Shown: in pieces, positions 17,360 through 26,316 of the stretch | Numbering within the stretch: position 1 is the first letter of the stretch | How the letters are laid out: each line of letters begins with the position of its first letter | NCBI GenBank assembly: GCA_022843485.1 | Contig: JALHNM010000001.1 | Coordinates: 744,001-808,000, forward strand | Reading direction: 5' to 3' | Origin: Fimbriimonadaceae bacterium | GTDB lineage: Bacteria > Armatimonadota > Fimbriimonadia > Fimbriimonadales > Fimbriimonadaceae | Length of the DNA stretch: 64,000 bases | Notes under the pieces: generated by a model | What the model was told of the DNA's origin: nothing | What the model saw: the letters and a program-made list of their open reading frames with translations, nothing else | Database searches by the model: none | Translations under genes and position numbers: made by a program

Positions 17360-20115
17360 AGCCCGAGCACCGTCCGGTCGCGGGCCGAGAGCGGTAGGGT
17401 CTGCCCGTTCAGCGTCACTTCGGCCACGTCCTCGCGGACGAGGCGGCTCCGGGCGCACTCCTTCCAGTCGGTCGCCTCGAACGCCGGCTCCTGAAGGTCA
17501 GGCGCGAAACGGACGCCCGCCACTTTGAGGAACAGCGGGAGGTCGCGCTCGATCGCCAGCAGGTGGGCTCGCGCGTCGGGGTCGTCCGGGAGGGTGACGA
17601 GCACGTGCCGCGGGTCCTTGACCCCGCTCGCGTTGCGCCAGCCCTCGAGCCGGGCGAGGACCCACCCTCGGTACTGCTCCAAGAACCAGTCGACGGCCTG
17701 CCCGTAGGTGTCGGGCGCCACCGCCCCCGGTCGGTCGAGGGCTTCGAGGAACACGGTTTGGCGTCGCTCGATCCCAGGGATCCGGGCGTAGACCTCCTCC
17801 GCGGTGTGGGGGAGGACCCAGGCCACGAGCTTGACCAGCCGCACCAGCACCTCGCGGCAGGCGGCCTGTCCGGACCTCCGCGAGGGCCAGTCCTTGCCGT
17901 CGCAGTACATCCGGTCCTTGATCGCGTCGAGGTAGAAGGCGGAGAGCTCGTTCGAGCAGAAGTCGTGGACGCGGCGGAGCGAGAGGTGGAAGGCGTAGCG
18001 CTCCCAGTCCTGCCAGCAGGCCTCGACCAGCCGGTCCGTCGCCGCCACGACCCATCGGTCGAGCGGCTCGGTGACCTCCTCGCCCCCGGGGGCGTCGTAG
18101 AGGTTCATCAAGAGGAACCGCAACGTGTTCCGGATGCGCCGGTAGCCCTCTCCCGCCGCCTTGAGGAGGTCCTCGCCCATGGGGACGTCGTGCTCGAAGT
18201 CGACGCTCCCCGCCCAGTAGCGCAGGACGTCGGCGCCGCTGGTCTCGCAGACCTTCACGGGGTCAACGACGTTGCCGACCCGCTTGGACATCTTCTGCCC
18301 TTCCGAGTCGATGACCATGCCGTGGGTCGCGCAGGCGCGGTAGGGGCACTGGTCGCGGGTGGCGGTGCCGAGGATGAGCGACACGTTGAACCAGCCCCGG
18401 TGTTGGTCCGACCCCTCCAGGTAGAGGTCGGCGGGCCAGTCCTCCTTCCACTCGGGTTCGACGTTCCCCTCGAGCACGGCCAGGGCGGTCGAGCCGCTGT
18501 CGAACCAGACGTCGAACACGTCGGTCTCCTTGGTGAAGGCGGTCTCGCCGGTCTCCGGGTGGGCGTAGCCGGGCGGGAGGAACTCGTGGGGCTCGCGGAT
18601 GAACCAAGCGTCGCTGCCCTCGCGTTCGATGAGCCGGGCGACGGCCTCGATCGCGACGGGATCGAGGGCGGGTTTGCCGGACTCGGCGCCGAAGAGCACA
18701 GGGATGCCGACGCCCCAGGGCCGTTGGCGGCTCACGCACCAGTCGGGCCGGCCCGCGATCATGCCGCGAAGCCGGGTGTGGCCGCTCCGGGGGAACCAGC
18801 CGAGGTCGGCGTCGATCTCGGCCAGCATACGCTCGCGAAGGCCGTCGTGGTCGATGGAGAGGAACCACTGCTCGGTCGCCCGGAAGATCACGGGCTGGCC
18901 GTCGCGCTCGGCGTGGGGGTAGCTGTGGCGGTAGTCGTGGGCGGCCAGCAGGGCCCCGAGCTCGCGGAGTCGGTCGACGATGACGGTGTCGCCCTTCTTG
19001 TAGAAGAGTCCCGCGAACTCGCCCGCCTCCTCGGTCAACACCCCGCGGCCATCGACGGGGCACAGGACGGGCAGCCCGTACTTGGCGCCGGTCAGGAAGT
19101 CTTCGCGGCCGTGCCCGGGGGCGGTGTGGACTATGCCGGTGCCGTCCTCGGTCGTGACGTAGTCGGCGAGCACCGCCACCGAGTCACGGTCGTAGACCGG
19201 GTGCTTGAACCGCGCCCCCTCCACCTCTGCCCCTTTGAACCGGGCCACGACCTCAGGCGAGTCCCAGCCCACCTCATCGCTCACGCGGGCGAGCAGGTCT
19301 TCGAGCACGAGGTAGTGGTCGTCGCCAACCCGAGCCAGGACGTAGGTGAACTCCGGGTGCAGGGCGACGGCCAGGTTCGCGGGGATCGTCCAGGGCGTCG
19401 TCGTCCAGATGACCGCGTACACGTTCGGCACGCCCACGAGCGGGCCCACCGCGCCGTCCGGTCGGAGCGGGAAGCGGACGGTGATCGCCTTGCTCGTGAC
19501 GTCCTGGTAGACGATCTCGGTGTCGGCGAGGGCGGTCTGGCTGGTGGGGGACCAGAGCACCGGTCGCAGGCCGCGGTAGACGTAGTCCCGTTCGACGAGC
19601 CGCTTGAAGACGCGCACGATCTCGGCCTCGAAGCGGTAGTCCATCGTCCGGTAGGGCTTCTCCCAGAGCCCGAACACTCCGATTCGCTTGAACTGCTCGG
19701 TCTGGATCTCGACGTAGCGCTGGGCGTGGTCGCGGCAGGCCTGCCTGAGCTCGGGGACGGTCGGCGTCACCTTCTGCTCGTGGAACTTCTTCATCACCGC
19801 CTGCTCGATCGGTAGGCCGTGGTTGTCGAAGCCCGGCACGTACGGGCACCGGTAGCCCATCACCGTCCGGGTCTTGATCGCGAAGTCTTTGAGGAGCTTG
19901 TTGAGGGCGGTGCCGGTATGGATCGGGCTGTTCGTGTACGGCGGGCCGTCGTGGAGGAGGAACCGGGGAGCGCCCCTGCGTTCGTCCTGGAGGAGCCGGT
20001 AAACCCCGATCTCGTCCCAACGCGCTTGGATCTCTGGCTCGCGCAGGGGGAGGTCGGCCTTCATGGGAATGCCGAAGGACGCGTCGGGGAGGTTCAGGGT
20101 CGCCTTGAGGTCCAT
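17356..20115 (-). CDS. ileS: Isoleucyl-tRNA synthetase
   Basis: The 919-residue protein is a full class I synthetase: PYVPGFDNHGLPIE, an editing domain with WTTTPWTIPANLAV and TAPGHGREDF, DVWFDSGS, DLYLEGSDQHRGWF, and the KMSKR loop (GQKMSKRVGN). The HIGH signature reads IHTGTALN (H66-T67-G68-T69), so its second His is replaced by Thr. The C-terminal zinc cysteines of E. coli IleRS are absent. It is followed by the overlapping lspA. Confidence 0.93.
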   Translation of the reverse strand: MDLKATLNLPDASFGIPMKADLPLREPEIQARWDEIGVYRLLQDERRGAPRFLLHDGPPYTNSPIHTGTALNKLLKDFAIKTRTVMGYRCPYVPGFDNHGLPIEQAVMKKFHEQKVTPTVPELRQACRDHAQRYVEIQTEQFKRIGVFGLWEKPYRTMDYRFEAEIVRVFKRLVERDYVYRGLRPVLWSPTSQTALADTEIVYQDVTSKAITVRFPLRPDGAVGPLVGVPNVYAVIWTTTPWTIPANLAVALHPEFTYVLARVGDDHYLVLEDLLARVSDEVGWDSPEVVARFKGAEVEGARFKHPVYDRDSVAVLADYVTTEDGTGIVHTAPGHGREDFLTGAKYGLPVLCPVDGRGVLTEEAGEFAGLFYKKGDTVIVDRLRELGALLAAHDYRHSYPHAERDGQPVIFRATEQWFLSIDHDGLRERMLAEIDADLGWFPRSGHTRLRGMIAGRPDWCVSRQRPWGVGIPVLFGAESGKPALDPVAIEAVARLIEREGSDAWFIREPHEFLPPGYAHPETGETAFTKETDVFDVWFDSGSTALAVLEGNVEPEWKEDWPADLYLEGSDQHRGWFNVSLILGTATRDQCPYRACATHGMVIDSEGQKMSKRVGNVVDPVKVCETSGADVLRYWAGSVDFEHDVPMGEDLLKAAGEGYRRIRNTLRFLLMNLYDAPGGEEVTEPLDRWVVAATDRLVEACWQDWERYAFHLSLRRVHDFCSNELSAFYLDAIKDRMYCDGKDWPSRRSGQAACREVLVRLVKLVAWVLPHTAEEVYARIPGIERRQTVFLEALDRPGAVAPDTYGQAVDWFLEQYRGWVLARLEGWRNASGVKDPRHVLVTLPDDPDARAHLLAIERDLPLFLKVAGVRFAPDLQEPAFEATDWKECARSRLVREDVAEVTLNGQTLPLSARDRTVLGL

Positions 20116-20165
20116 GCCGTCTGGCCTGGGAGTGTACCGGGCAGGCGTGGGGGGCCCGGTCGGCG

Positions 20166-21074
20166 TCAGGCTCGGGGGGCGGCGAGCCCGTTGGCCCCGG
20201 GTCGGAGGCCGAGCCGGCTACTCAGGACTGCGAGCGCATCGGTAGGGTCGGCGGTCTCGAGAGGCAACCGCGGGGCTGGGCACGCCAACGTGCCGAGGGC
20301 GTGGAGCAGGGCCTTGTTGAGCGCGGGCTGGACCCCGCCCCGCAGCGCGGCGAGCACAGGGGCGAGCACCCGGTCCTTGACCCGGGCCCCGTCCTGGTCG
20401 CCCGCCGCCCAACGACGGACGATCTCGACCAGCCAGGTGGGGACCACGTTGGCGGCGCCACTGATCGTGCCGTCCCAGCCGGCCTCTAGGGCGGGGACGA
20501 GGAGCGTTTCGTCACCGACGAACAGCCTCCTAGGGGAGGGGAGGGCCTGGCGGTAGGCGAGGACGTTGTCCGGGTCCCCGCTGCTGTCCTTCGCCCCGGC
20601 TATGCGCTCGTGTCCCGCCAAGGAGCCCAGGAACTCGGGCGAGAGGGTGATCCCGGTCATCCGCGGGAAGTTGTAGGCCAGGATCGGGATCGGCGAGGCG
20701 TCGGCGAGGCGCAGGAACCACTCGCGCAGACCAGCCTCCGAGGCGAAGCGGAAGTAGGCGGGGGGCATGACGAGGGCGGCCGAAGCCCCCGCCTTCCCGG
20801 CCTGGGCGCAGAGCCAGCGGGCTTCGTCGAGGCTAGGGGAGGCGACCCCTGCGATGCGCACGAGCGGCCCGGCGAGAGGAGCCGTGTCCCGTACGATGTC
20901 CCGCTTCTCGACCGCCGAGAGCGAGGGGCCTTCGCCGTTCGTCCCCGCGAGGACGACACCGGCGCACCCGGCCGCCTCGAAACCGGCCAGGAGCCGGGCG
21001 AGGGAGGCGAGATCGACCCGGTCGTTCGGGTCCAGTGGGGTGACGGCGGCGGGGTAGACGCCCGGGGTGAGCAC
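20166..21074 (-). CDS. Dihydrodipicolinate synthase/N-acetylneuraminate lyase family aldolase
   Basis: The 302-residue TIM-barrel protein has LAGTNGEGPSLS, the catalytic Tyr in LAYNFPRMTG and the Schiff-base Lys in IAGAKDSSGD. Members are dihydrodipicolinate synthases, sialic acid lyases or keto-acid aldolases; the exact substrate cannot be told from sequence. The start is a GTG exactly where transcription from the TATAAT box should begin. Confidence 0.82.
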   Translation of the reverse strand: MLTPGVYPAAVTPLDPNDRVDLASLARLLAGFEAAGCAGVVLAGTNGEGPSLSAVEKRDIVRDTAPLAGPLVRIAGVASPSLDEARWLCAQAGKAGASAALVMPPAYFRFASEAGLREWFLRLADASPIPILAYNFPRMTGITLSPEFLGSLAGHERIAGAKDSSGDPDNVLAYRQALPSPRRLFVGDETLLVPALEAGWDGTISGAANVVPTWLVEIVRRWAAGDQDGARVKDRVLAPVLAALRGGVQPALNKALLHALGTLACPAPRLPLETADPTDALAVLSSRLGLRPGANGLAAPRA

Positions 21075-21080
21075 GGAGGC

Positions 21081-21088
21081 ATTATAAT
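21081..21088. promoter_or_regulatory. Bidirectional -10 box ATTATAAT
   Basis: The palindromic octamer contains TATAAT on both strands. On the minus strand the box is 6 nt from the GTG start of the aldolase gene (leaderless); on the plus strand it is about 70 nt before the CBS-domain gene. No good -35 is seen on either strand. Confidence 0.5.
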
Positions 21089-21159
21089 GGGCCCGTGCAC
21101 GAGGGCGAACCTCCCCCGACCAGCCTTAGCCGGACAGAGGGCACCCCTCTTCGCACCCT

Positions 21160-22455
21160 ATGAGCGCCGAAGCGACTACGACCCTCGTCCTCAGCGTCCT
21201 CCTGCTGCTCGCGAACGCCTTCTTCGTGGCCGCCGAGTACGGTCTGGTCTCGGCCCGGCGCAGCAAGGTGGAGGCCTTGGCCAAAAAGGGCAACCGCCGA
21301 GCCCGGGCCGTCATGAAGGCGTACGACGAGCTCTCGACGTTCGTGGCCGGGGTTCAGGTGTGCATCACCGTGGTCGGGATCGGCATCGGGGCCCTGACCG
21401 AACCGGCGCTCTCGAAGGCCCTCGAGCCGATGCTCGGGTTCCTCCCGGACTGGCTCTTGACGTTGGTCTCCGTGTTCCTTGTGGCGTACCCGTTGGTCGT
21501 GCTCGGTGAGTTGCTCCCCAAGTATGTGACCCTCCAGCACCCCGAGCGGATCGCGCTTGCGACGGTGGGCCCGCAGCGGGTGATCAACACGATCCTGATG
21601 CCGCTGGTGTGGCTCATCCGGAAGACGGGGGAGGGCATCGTCCGGCTAGTGGGGGTTCGGCCGGAGGACGCCGAGGGCCAGGGGCTCTCGCGTGAGGAAC
21701 TGGCCTTGCTCTTGCGGTCCAGCTCCGAGGACGGCCACTTCGACGAGGCCCAGGCGTCGGTCGTCAACAAAGCCCTGAACCTCGACCGGCTCGACGCGAG
21801 CGACGTGCTCATCCACCGCCTGGACATCAAGTGGGTCGACCTCTCGCTCGACCGGGCGGGGCTGCTCGCGGCGCTCAAGACGATCCCTCACTCCAGGATC
21901 CCGGTGTGCGATGGGGACATCGACGAGGTGGTAGGGGTCGCTTACCTCCAGGACATCGTGCGCCACCTCGATGAACCGGGGTTCTCGTTGGGGGCGATCA
22001 TGCGGCCGGCCGAGTTCGTCCCGGAGAACCTTTCGCTGGACAAAGTGGTGACCCGGATGCGGGACACCCGGACGCAGATCCTCTTCGTGCGGGACGAGTA
22101 TGGGGGTACGTCGGGCCTCTTGACGCTCGAGGACGTGGTCGAGGAGGTGTTCGGCGAGCTAGAGGACTCGCTCGAGAGCGAACGGCCGCAGATCGAGCGG
22201 ACGAACCCGAGGCGGGTCACGGCCCGGGCCGACGTCCGGTACGACGAACTGCTCCAGTTCCTTCGCCGCGACGACGACGAGGGGCCGTTCACGACTGAGA
22301 CCCTAGCGGAGATCGTGATCGACGCGCTCGGACGGGTGCCGAGGGTGGGGGACTCGGTCGACGTGCCACTCGGCACGCTGAAGGTCGAGAACATGGCCCG
22401 CAGGCGGGTCACGCGCATCGCCCTGGTCGAATCCCCCCCGCGAGTCGAGAGTTGA
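21160..22455 (+). CDS. CNNM/CorC (UPF0053, hemolysin-C-like) transmembrane CBS protein
   Basis: The 431-residue protein has an N-terminal DUF21 membrane domain (AFFVAAEYGLVSARRSK, then helices to about residue 165), paired CBS domains (IHRLDIKWVDLS, IPVCDGDIDEVVGVAYLQD, LFVRDEYGGTSGLLTLEDVV) and a C-terminal CorC-HlyC domain. Relatives export Mg2+/Co2+ or sense cations. It is divergent from the aldolase gene and convergent with the prepilin gene. Confidence 0.88.
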   Translation: MSAEATTTLVLSVLLLLANAFFVAAEYGLVSARRSKVEALAKKGNRRARAVMKAYDELSTFVAGVQVCITVVGIGIGALTEPALSKALEPMLGFLPDWLLTLVSVFLVAYPLVVLGELLPKYVTLQHPERIALATVGPQRVINTILMPLVWLIRKTGEGIVRLVGVRPEDAEGQGLSREELALLLRSSSEDGHFDEAQASVVNKALNLDRLDASDVLIHRLDIKWVDLSLDRAGLLAALKTIPHSRIPVCDGDIDEVVGVAYLQDIVRHLDEPGFSLGAIMRPAEFVPENLSLDKVVTRMRDTRTQILFVRDEYGGTSGLLTLEDVVEEVFGELEDSLESERPQIERTNPRRVTARADVRYDELLQFLRRDDDEGPFTTETLAEIVIDALGRVPRVGDSVDVPLGTLKVENMARRRVTRIALVESPPRVES

Positions 22456-22526
22456 CGGCCGCCCCCGGCGCCGTGGATCGGCACGGCTACTGGGGGAAGC
22501 GCGTGGTCAAAACACTGGGGACCCGG

Positions 22527-23291
22527 TCAATCGCAGACCCCGTACCAGGTGCCTGACCAACTGTCCGGGTTGGGGTCGTTGGACCGCTTCCCGTCCCAAC
22601 TCACGACGTGCGCGTCGAACCCGCCCGAGGTCGTGACGAACCGAGCGGAGCCGTCGATGAACACGACGGTGCCCCCGGTCGGCGACCACTGTCGGTAGAA
22701 GTCGAACGGCGCGTCGCAGTCGTACCCGTACTTCGCGCAGCCCGGGTCGAGCCGCCGCGAGAAGAACGGGAACACCTCGACCCGGATGGCCCGCGCCTCC
22801 GACGGCAATTCGACCATGGACTCGGTGACGCGCTGGTCGTAGTCGAGCGGCGTGTTGTTCTGGCGCGAGAAGCCCTTGACGACGGTGTGGAGGCACCGGG
22901 TGAACCGGTAGCTCGAGCCGTACGCAGTCCAGTAGTCGCGGCTCCCGGGGACGTCGCGTTGCTGGTAGGGGGTGCCGGCGTCGTTGGGAGACCGGAAGAT
23001 CTCCTGGTTCTTGGTGTAGGCGAGCAGGAGGCGCTCGGTGCCGAAGTGGCCGGGGTCTTTGGGGCCGGGCTGGGTGTTGTAGGCGTGGAAGATCGGCATC
23101 GTGTCGTCGTTGTCGCCCAGGTAGAGCTTGACGGAAAGGCCGATCTGGCGGGCGTTGCTAAGGCAGGAGGTGTTCTTGGCCGCCTGCTTCGCCTGGGCGA
23201 AAACGGGGAACAGGATGGCGGCGAGGATCGCGATGATGGCGATCACGACGAGGAGTTCGATGAGCGTGAAGCCCTTTCGACGTTCGTTCAT
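22527..23291 (-). CDS. Prepilin-type protein behind a TPP riboswitch
   Basis: The 254-residue product starts [20 protein letters not shown], a canonical class III prepilin signal with Gly at -1, followed by the usual [20 protein letters not shown] and an extracellular domain with [14 protein letters not shown] near the end. It resembles the other DUF1559-like proteins here, with no thiamine-related motif I can see. It is the only gene downstream of the TPP riboswitch, and the next gene is convergent. A weak AGGA precedes the start. Confidence 0.88.
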   Translation of the reverse strand: MNERRKGFTLIELLVVIAIIAILAAILFPVFAQAKQAAKNTSCLSNARQIGLSVKLYLGDNDDTMPIFHAYNTQPGPKDPGHFGTERLLLAYTKNQEIFRSPNDAGTPYQQRDVPGSRDYWTAYGSSYRFTRCLHTVVKGFSRQNNTPLDYDQRVTESMVELPSEARAIRVEVFPFFSRRLDPGCAKYGYDCDAPFDFYRQWSPTGGTVVFIDGSARFVTTSGGFDAHVVSWDGKRSNDPNPDSWSGTWYGVCD

Positions 23292-23313
23292 TGTGGTGTC
23301 CTAGAACGAACAC

Positions 23314-23341
23314 GCGCCGTCCCGCGATCGCTGGACGGCGC
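23314..23341 (-). terminator. Expression-platform hairpin of the TPP riboswitch
   Basis: Between the aptamer and the gene a 9-bp stem (GCGCCGTCC/GGACGGCGC) can form. Its 5' arm overlaps an alternative stem pairing 23357-23362 with 23337-23342 (GGCGCT/AGCGCC), so the two are mutually exclusive, as in terminator/antiterminator switches. Only a weak T-rich tract (GTTCGTTCT) follows, so control could also act on translation. Confidence 0.5.
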
Positions 23342-23377
23342 TGCCGGTGGGGTTCAAGCGCCCCTGGGGCCTCGTCG

Positions 23378-23471
23378 CCGCAATCCCTCCGCTGGCATGA
23401 CCCAGATCAGGTTCAAGGGGACAGTCCCGTCATTCCGGGATCATCTCAGCCTCACTCGGCACCCCCTGCGG
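23378..23471 (-). promoter_or_regulatory. TPP (THI-box) riboswitch aptamer
   Basis: On the minus strand the RNA has the conserved THI-box order: P1 CCGCA/TGCGG, GGGGTGCC, CTGAGA (23444-23449), the ACCTGATCTGGGT core (23400-23412) and ATGCCAGCGGAGGG (23385-23398). P3-like pairing TCCCGGAATGACGGGA lies between. It is complete by eye and very close to the consensus. The only downstream gene, 86 nt away, is a prepilin-type gene rather than a thiamine gene. Confidence 0.93.
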
Positions 23472-23501
23472 ACACTACGTGTTCTGCCTTAACATACGAC
23501 A

Positions 23502-23528
23502 AGGCCGCCCGGACAAACCGGACGGCCT
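23502..23528 (-). terminator. Terminator of the upstream prepilin gene
   Basis: An 11-bp stem (AGGCCGTCCGG with CCGGGCGGCCT, one G-U) with a 5-nt loop follows the prepilin gene ending at 23557. It separates that gene from the TPP riboswitch, which therefore needs its own promoter in the ~30 nt between them. Confidence 0.6.
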
Positions 23529-23556
23529 AGTGCTTTTGGGCCTCTTTGGGAGGGCC

Positions 23557-24393
23557 TTAGGGGCAGGCGACGGTGTCTTCCGAGTCGGTGATACCGGTGC
23601 CCGGGACGCCGTGCAGGTCGTTGTAGGGGTTCGCAGCCGTGCTGGTGACGGCTTGGAGCTGGGCGTTCGACTTGCAGAGGCCGTCCGGCGGGCAGGCCTG
23701 GGTATCGCGGCGCCAGTTGTAGTAGCGGGCGGCCCGGCTGCCGGTCGGGGTCGTGAACTCGGACCCGATGTTCGATACGCCGCCCCACTTCACGTACTTC
23801 GTGCTGGTGTCGGCGAAGTTGACCACGAGCCCGTCCTGGTGGCGAGCCTGGGCAAGGAACGTGAAGTAGTCCAGGGTCTGCTCTCGCTGGCGGATGTAGC
23901 CGTCGAAGAACATGATCGTCTGCGTCTGGGTCTCAAGAGTGCTTTGGTTGGTGACCGGCGTGAACCGCGTCTTGACCCGGCAGAGGTTGTCGCCGAACAG
24001 GCCGAGGTTCGGGACGTAGCTGGCGAACTCGACCCGGTCGTTGCGGAGCCGGAGGTCGCTCAGGCGCTGCTTCCAGCTCTGACCCGGGGCGCCGTCGGAC
24101 GGGCTGACCAGGATCTGCACGTTCTTCATGTACGGCTGCAGCAGGTCGTAGACCGAGACGACCTTGGGGGGGGTCCCGTCGAACACCAGGTAGGCGCTCT
24201 GCGGCATCGTGTCGTCGTAGTCCCCGAGGTAGAGCTGGACGGAGGTGCCGACCTGCTTCAGGTTGCTCGTGGACTGGGTCTTCTTCGCCGCTTCCTTCGC
24301 CTGGGCGAAGACGGGGAAGAGGATGGCGGCGAGGATCGCGATGATCGCAATGACGACCAGGAGTTCGATCAGGGTGAAGGCGCGCTTCTGCAT
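23557..24393 (-). CDS. Prepilin-type N-terminal methylation protein
   Basis: The 278-residue protein starts [20 protein letters not shown] (Ala at -1) and continues [20 protein letters not shown], matching the other pseudopilin-like proteins in the window. The C-terminal half has [15 protein letters not shown] and a Cys-containing tail. It is presumed to be exported and displayed on, or released from, the cell surface. The TTAA motif lies 58 nt before its start and a terminator follows it. Confidence 0.85.
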   Translation of the reverse strand: MQKRAFTLIELLVVIAIIAILAAILFPVFAQAKEAAKKTQSTSNLKQVGTSVQLYLGDYDDTMPQSAYLVFDGTPPKVVSVYDLLQPYMKNVQILVSPSDGAPGQSWKQRLSDLRLRNDRVEFASYVPNLGLFGDNLCRVKTRFTPVTNQSTLETQTQTIMFFDGYIRQREQTLDYFTFLAQARHQDGLVVNFADTSTKYVKWGGVSNIGSEFTTPTGSRAARYYNWRRDTQACPPDGLCKSNAQLQAVTSTAANPYNDLHGVPGTGITDSEDTVACP

Positions 24394-24451
24394 AAACGTG
24401 TCTCGTCGGGGGCCGCGCTCTGGGCGCTCGTCGTTGGACGGTGCCTGCGGC

Positions 24452-24467
24452 GTTAAGGTTCGTTAAC
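24452..24467 (-). promoter_or_regulatory. TTAA-N6-TTAA motif, copy 3
   Basis: In gene orientation GTTAACGAACCTTAAC ends 58 nt before the ATG of the prepilin gene. It differs from the other copies by one base of spacing. Confidence 0.5.
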
Positions 24468-24561
24468 GACCCGGAGGGTTCGTTATACCGCCTACGGTGC
24501 CAAAAGCGACCTCGTCGGCCAGTTTCTGGCCCGATCTGGCAAATCTGCTTCCCTGGGGGAC

Positions 24562-25311
24562 ATGATGGGGGGCGTGCGGATCGGAGTCCAACTCTACACC
24601 CTTCGGAGCCTCCTTGAGGCTGACTTTCCCGGAACCTTGCGGCGTTTGGCGCAAGGAGGGTACCGGTCGGTGGAGACGGCGGGCCTGCACGGCCGTACCC
24701 CGGAAGAGTTCCGGGCCGTGCTCGACGAGTACGGTCTCCAGGCGGTCTCGTCGCACGTCGGCCTCGGCGAATTGCGGGCAAAGGTCCCGGATGTGGCTGC
24801 TGGGCTTAGGACCCTTGGCAGCCAATGGGCGGTGGTGCCCTGGGTCGGCAAGGACGAGTACGGGCCGGGCTGGGCGACCTTCGCCGCGTCGCTGGCGCCA
24901 CTCAGCGACGCCCTCATCCGGCAAGGACTCGCATTGGGCTACCACAACCACGCGTTCGAGTTCGAACCGGAGGGGGGGAGGCCCGGGTACGAAGTGTTCT
25001 GGGAAGCGACCCCGCCCGGGGTCATCGCGCAACTGGACCTCTACTGGGTTTGGGACGCCGGGCAGGATCCGGTGGCCTGGCTCAGAAGGCTCAAGGGCCG
25101 CGTTCCCCTGACCCACTTTAAGGACGGGCACCGGGGGGCGAAGTTCACGCCCGTGGGTGAAGGGGAACTGGACTGGGCCGCGATCGTGCCCGCCGCCCGG
25201 GAGGCTGGGGTGAAGTGGGCGATCGTCGAGCTCGACGAGTCCCCTCGCGACCCGCTGGACTGCGTCCTGGCGAGCCGCGAGTACCTCCTGCGCCAGGGCC
25301 TGGAGGACTGA
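24562..25311 (+). CDS. Sugar phosphate isomerase/epimerase family (AP endonuclease 2-like TIM barrel)
   Basis: The 249-residue protein shows the family pattern: IGVQLYTLRSLLEADFPGTL, GYRSVETAGLHG, LGYHNHAFEFEP, AQLDLYWVWDAG, LTHFKDGHRG and IVELDESP. The metal-binding His/Glu/Asp set of xylose isomerase-like barrels is intact. Probable role is isomerisation or epimerisation of a sugar or inositol derivative. A GGGGG tract before the tandem ATGs serves as ribosome binding site; the second ATG is equally possible. Confidence 0.82.
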   Translation: MMGGVRIGVQLYTLRSLLEADFPGTLRRLAQGGYRSVETAGLHGRTPEEFRAVLDEYGLQAVSSHVGLGELRAKVPDVAAGLRTLGSQWAVVPWVGKDEYGPGWATFAASLAPLSDALIRQGLALGYHNHAFEFEPEGGRPGYEVFWEATPPGVIAQLDLYWVWDAGQDPVAWLRRLKGRVPLTHFKDGHRGAKFTPVGEGELDWAAIVPAAREAGVKWAIVELDESPRDPLDCVLASREYLLRQGLED

Positions 25312-25347
25312 CCCGGAATCGCCGCGCTCGCCGGGCCGTCTAGGGGA

Positions 25348-25620
25348 TTGGGCATGGGCAACCGGACGAAGTGGGCGGTGGTGGCAGCGGTCGTGGGGGT
25401 TGGGCTCGGGCTGGTGCTCAGCGCACGACCCTGGGGCCAGGCCTCGGCCGAGCGCGAGCGCACCGCTGAGGCGACCCGTGAAATGCAGGCCGAGGAGGCG
25501 CGGCGGGCCGGGCTCGAGCGCCAGGTCGCGGCCGCCCAGAGCCCCGTCGGCCGAGAGCGCACCGTCCGCGAACGGGGCTACGTGCGGCCCGACGAACGGC
25601 CGGTGGAGTCCTCGCGGTGA
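25348..25620 (+). CDS. Small membrane coiled-coil protein, possibly DivIC/FtsB-like
   Basis: The 90-residue product has an N-terminal transmembrane helix (WAVVAAVVGVGLGLVLSA), then a charged helical stretch (residues 35-68) and the end GRERTVRERGYVRPDERPVE, reminiscent of the septum-formation-initiator tail in which an ARE-lG-v-pgE pattern follows the coiled coil. This is a suggestion only. Its TGA overlaps the next gene's GTG (GTGA). Confidence 0.55.
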   Translation: MGMGNRTKWAVVAAVVGVGLGLVLSARPWGQASAERERTAEATREMQAEEARRAGLERQVAAAQSPVGRERTVRERGYVRPDERPVESSR

Positions 25621-26294
25621 CCCTCGCCCTGGCCTTCGCGCTCGCGGCCGAGCCGGTTACTTTGCGCTACCGGCTGATCGAGGGCGACGTGGTGCGGCGG
25701 GTGGTCGTCCGCGAGTACCGGGGGCCTGCAAATGGCGAAAGCCTACGGGTCGAGGAGCAGGTCGAGTGGCGGGTCGGTCCGTCCGGTGACGGCAAGCTTT
25801 GGCCGGTCGAGACGCACGCCCGCCCAGTGCGGTATGCGCTCGACGGGACCGAACTCCCGCCCCCGACGGCCGAATTGGGCCTCGTCCTGACCGAGTCCCG
25901 CGACGTGAGGGGCCAGGTCCGCGACCGCCGGCCCGTCCAAGTGGAGGCCGTCGGCGGGGGCTCGGCGGAACGGGCGCTCGATATCGTCTACCTCGCCGCT
26001 CCCGTCGTGGTCGGGCAGACCTGGGAGCGTTCTGTCGGGTTCGACGATACGACGCGGACCCCGGCCGCGGTCTGGCGGTGGACCCTCACCGAGCTCACCC
26101 CAACCGCAGCGACCCTCGCCTTCACGTTCAAGGAGGTCGAGGCCCTCGTCCCCGTGACCGCCCAGGGGACGGCCCGTATCGACCGGGCGACGGGTTGGCC
26201 GGTCGAGATGGACGCCACGGTGGAGGACACCTTCGTCCCCGGCGACGAGGAGGGCGGGCGCGTATCGTTACGGGTCACTTTGCGCCGGCCGTGA
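25617..26294 (+). CDS. Secreted protein of unknown function
   Basis: The 225-residue product has a short signal-like start (TLALAFALAAEP) and then mainly beta-strand sequence (VTLRYRLIEGDVVRRVVV, VWRWTLTELTPTAATLAFTF, TARIDRATGWPVEMDATVED). The last segment resembles beta-sandwich proteins annotated DUF6263-like, but I am not sure. It is translationally coupled to the coiled-coil protein and 22 nt before the YifB gene. Confidence 0.6.
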   Translation: MTLALAFALAAEPVTLRYRLIEGDVVRRVVVREYRGPANGESLRVEEQVEWRVGPSGDGKLWPVETHARPVRYALDGTELPPPTAELGLVLTESRDVRGQVRDRRPVQVEAVGGGSAERALDIVYLAAPVVVGQTWERSVGFDDTTRTPAAVWRWTLTELTPTAATLAFTFKEVEALVPVTAQGTARIDRATGWPVEMDATVEDTFVPGDEEGGRVSLRVTLRRP

Positions 26295-26316
26295 CCCACG
26301 TGCCATCCTTAGCAGG

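Noticed and set aside
20116-20165. T-box leader before ileS
   Set aside because: The upstream gap is only about 50 nt and shows no T-box or specifier-loop sequence.
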